Origin: Eudromia elegans | Lineage: Eukaryota > Chordata > Aves > Tinamiformes > Tinamidae | Direction: 5' to 3' | Assembly (NCBI GenBank): GCA_003342815.1 | Contig: PTEX01000035.1 | Location: 372,001 to 436,000 of the forward strand | DNA length: 64,000 bases | Shown: piece after piece, positions 62,421 through 64,000 of the stretch | Position numbering within the stretch: the stretch's first letter is position 1 | Layout: each line of letters begins with the position of its first letter | Position numbers and translations under genes: made by a program | Notes under the pieces: generated by a model | Told to the model about the DNA's origin: nothing | Seen by the model: the letters and a program-made list of their open reading frames with translations, nothing else | Database searches by the model: none

Positions 62421-63154
62421 AAAATACCATTTTTCAAACACATTTGTCACTGAAAGAGGCTAAAGAAAATTAGCTCTATTTGTTGACCTAAAAAAAGTTC
62501 CGTAGGCTGAGTATCTTGCCAGCATAATTGGAAGTATTGGCGTGACAAATACCCCTTTGCCTCTTCCAGTACTCATAATGAAGGGCGATTCCAATTCTAT
62601 TATCCGTATAACCGGTCTGTAAGATCCAGACAAGATGCCTGGTGTGGCATGCTGGACATCAGTTATTGACACTGCAGGGAACACTTGTTTCCCTGGTTGG
62701 CTATATAGAGCAACTTCTGTTTGCCACAACTCCAGTAGCACTGTGAAAAGCACGATGAGACCTTTCCAGTGTGCTGAAGACACCTTGCTCTCCACTTCAT
62801 GGAAAGCAGAGTACAAGATTTACAACTGCAGACCCTGAATTAAGTATTAGGTAGTAAAGATATATATAGGATATTAAAGACTGTTTATGTTTCTACAGCA
62901 CACAGTGAACTAGAGAAATGCATTTGCATTCCAGCAGTCTAACTTCAAAGGCAACATACAACAATTAATTTAATCCACATGGAAAATCAATAGTGCAAAA
63001 TAACCTTTTGCCCTATTTGCCCTAATAGTTTTTAAACAACTCTAGAAAATGTCAAATTTAAGCAAAATTCATGAGATCTTATTTCACTCACAACTTGGAT
63101 TGCCATTTCGGGTGCATGCCATCCTATAAATCTGCAGATTCTGCATTTAAAAGA

Positions 63155-63253
63155 GATATTTTTCATACACACAGGCAAGGAAAGAGATGTTGATCAGGTT
63201 ATGAATGAAGCTGAATCATGCTCCTAGTGAACTATCAAACACTACTTCGCAAG
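63155..63253 (+). repeat. Dispersed direct repeat, right copy (about 99 bp)
   Basis: It starts GATATTTTTCATACACACAG and continues AGAGATGTTGATCAGGTTAT to CACTACTTCGCAAG. It is shorter than the left copy by about 14 bp after CAGGCAA. The copies lie some 840 bp apart and are clearly diverged, so the event is old. Confidence 0.65.
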
Positions 63254-64000
63254 TCTAACTACCTCTGCAAGTCTAACATAAACTATGTTCTCTTTGAAAT
63301 TAGAGTCTCAACAATTTATTGTAAGATCAGATCAGATTTCTACAAGAGATGAATACATATTTACTAAGAAGAGAGATTCAGAAGTAAAATAAAAGACTCT
63401 TGCCACAAATATTTCTTGGGATCAAACACTTATGTTATGATTACCATAACAGAAATGCCAATCTCCATTCATTTATGTCTAAGTTTATTCTGTCCTCCTT
63501 ACAGCCACTGAAGACTATGCTGTAACAGAGAAAGGAAAGATATTGCAGTTATAAAACAAACTTCAGATGAAATACAGACACACCTATGCTAGCTTTCAGC
63601 ACGTGTACTGACTGCTCTACTCTAGCTCCAACCACATAAACATTCCACAGTGGTACCAACGGTACAACTAACTTGCCTTAATATCAGAAAAAAACATGAA
63701 AAAGGTTTTAGATCCTGTAGGATCTGAAAAATCTGGAAAAATATCTTTGTTGCGATTCTGTTCATTTCAAGATGAATCTATGTGGACAAATGTTTTCTAA
63801 AGCTTTGCAATTTTGTGATTAATTTGTTGCACATCGTAGAACCAATGCACTGGTCGGACCGGTAGGAGTGAAATGTAGAAGCAATGTTAAAGAAAATAGA
63901 CCAAATATATATATTCATGTTGTGTTTGGAAAAATGGCTACCTACTCTGCTTTGGAAAATCCCTTTAAAACACTTTTTTGAACATACAGAATTCTGACAT

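Larger units (their letters stand above)
1..64000 (-). other. SUGCT: SUGCT transcription unit (internal part, both ends outside the window)
   Basis: Three consecutive coding exons on the minus strand read as one uninterrupted 91-codon segment of succinyl-CoA:glutarate-CoA transferase. Transcription therefore runs from high to low coordinates across the window. Known role of the family: the mitochondrial enzyme moves CoA from succinyl-CoA (or a related acyl-CoA donor) to glutarate in lysine/tryptophan catabolism, and loss in humans causes the mild glutaric aciduria type III. The 91 codons cover roughly the third quarter of a protein of about 440 residues. Neither promoter, first exon, last exon nor polyadenylation site is in the window, so that the unit spans the whole window is an inference from the exon order. 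SUGCT is a very long gene in mammals, and the long introns here agree with that. Confidence 0.88.
30557..64000 (-). other. SUGCT: SUGCT intron before exon A (partial, over 33.4 kb)
   Basis: This runs from the right window edge to the ttttttctag acceptor of exon A. I searched for the preceding exon (expected peptide around 'RWGTAHGSIVPYQ') and did not see it, so the intron probably extends past the window. It is the repeat-rich part of the window, with two long CR1 copies, three short CR1 pieces, the (TTTTC)n array, a T tract at 32465-32491 and a dispersed direct repeat at 62.3/63.2 kb. Two stretches (35.4-36.6 kb and about 53.6-53.85 kb) are visibly richer in G+C than their surroundings. A 171-codon frame at 46531-47046 is listed separately. 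Confidence 0.75.

Noticed and set aside
62460-62816. 118-codon minus-strand frame, considered as the SUGCT exon with the catalytic Asp because of a faint 'ITDV..ATPGIL' resemblance to 'MTDLATGLYA'
   Set aside because: Bird and mammal SUGCT are highly alike in the three real exons, while here only scattered residues agree and splice sites and phase do not fit. Chance similarity.
1-64000. Possible retroviral or LTR-type fossils
   Set aside because: No paired long terminal repeats, primer-binding site, polypurine tract or gag/pol/env-like protein was seen. All RT sequence present is of the CR1 non-LTR type.

Overview
This window is vertebrate, and almost certainly avian, nuclear DNA. It is AT-rich, dominated by introns, and carries CR1 LINE retrotransposons. 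Two of these end in the bird/reptile CR1 3' tail built on ATTCTATG units. I see no bacterial-style gene layout, no intact single-exon host gene, no tRNA or rRNA, no CRISPR array and no recognisable retroviral or LTR fossil.

The main result is that the window lies inside one host gene on the minus strand. I recognise it by reading short splice-bounded exons as SUGCT (C7orf10), succinyl-CoA:glutarate-CoA transferase, a mitochondrial family III (CaiB/BaiF-type) CoA transferase. Three consecutive coding exons are present, in transcript order 30556-30485, 27130-27033 and 12938-12836. They measure 72, 98 and 103 nt, so 273 nt or exactly 91 codons. All three have AG acceptors and GT donors, and the phases (0/0, 0/2, 2/0) join into one frame. 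The encoded peptide follows human SUGCT (recalled from memory) without an indel. Intron lengths are 3,354 and 14,094 bp. The flanking introns are incomplete and exceed 33.4 kb on the 5' side (30557-64000) and 12.8 kb on the 3' side (1-12835). The exons for the N-terminal half, the catalytic Asp region and the C-terminus lie outside the window.

Everything else is intronic. The right part (49-62 kb) holds two long CR1 copies on the plus strand, antisense to the gene: 49080-50368, with a 405-codon open frame, and 55588-57758, internally deleted and broken. Both share two unusual residues in the reverse transcriptase core. Shorter CR1 pieces lie at about 85-295, 34395-34612, 57863-58093 and 61143-61236. 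A (TTTTC)n pentanucleotide array of about 190 bp lies at 47285-47475. Long A or T homopolymers and several short tandem duplications are scattered through the introns. Two single N bases sit inside low-complexity tracts and probably mark unresolved lengths.

No new multi-gene system is visible. The items most worth a second look are the SUGCT exon set, the shared RT-core substitutions of the two CR1 copies, an unexplained 171-codon minus-strand ORF at 46531-47046, an unassigned dispersed direct repeat at 62.3/63.2 kb, and two locally GC-richer stretches (35.4-36.6 kb and 53.6-53.85 kb).
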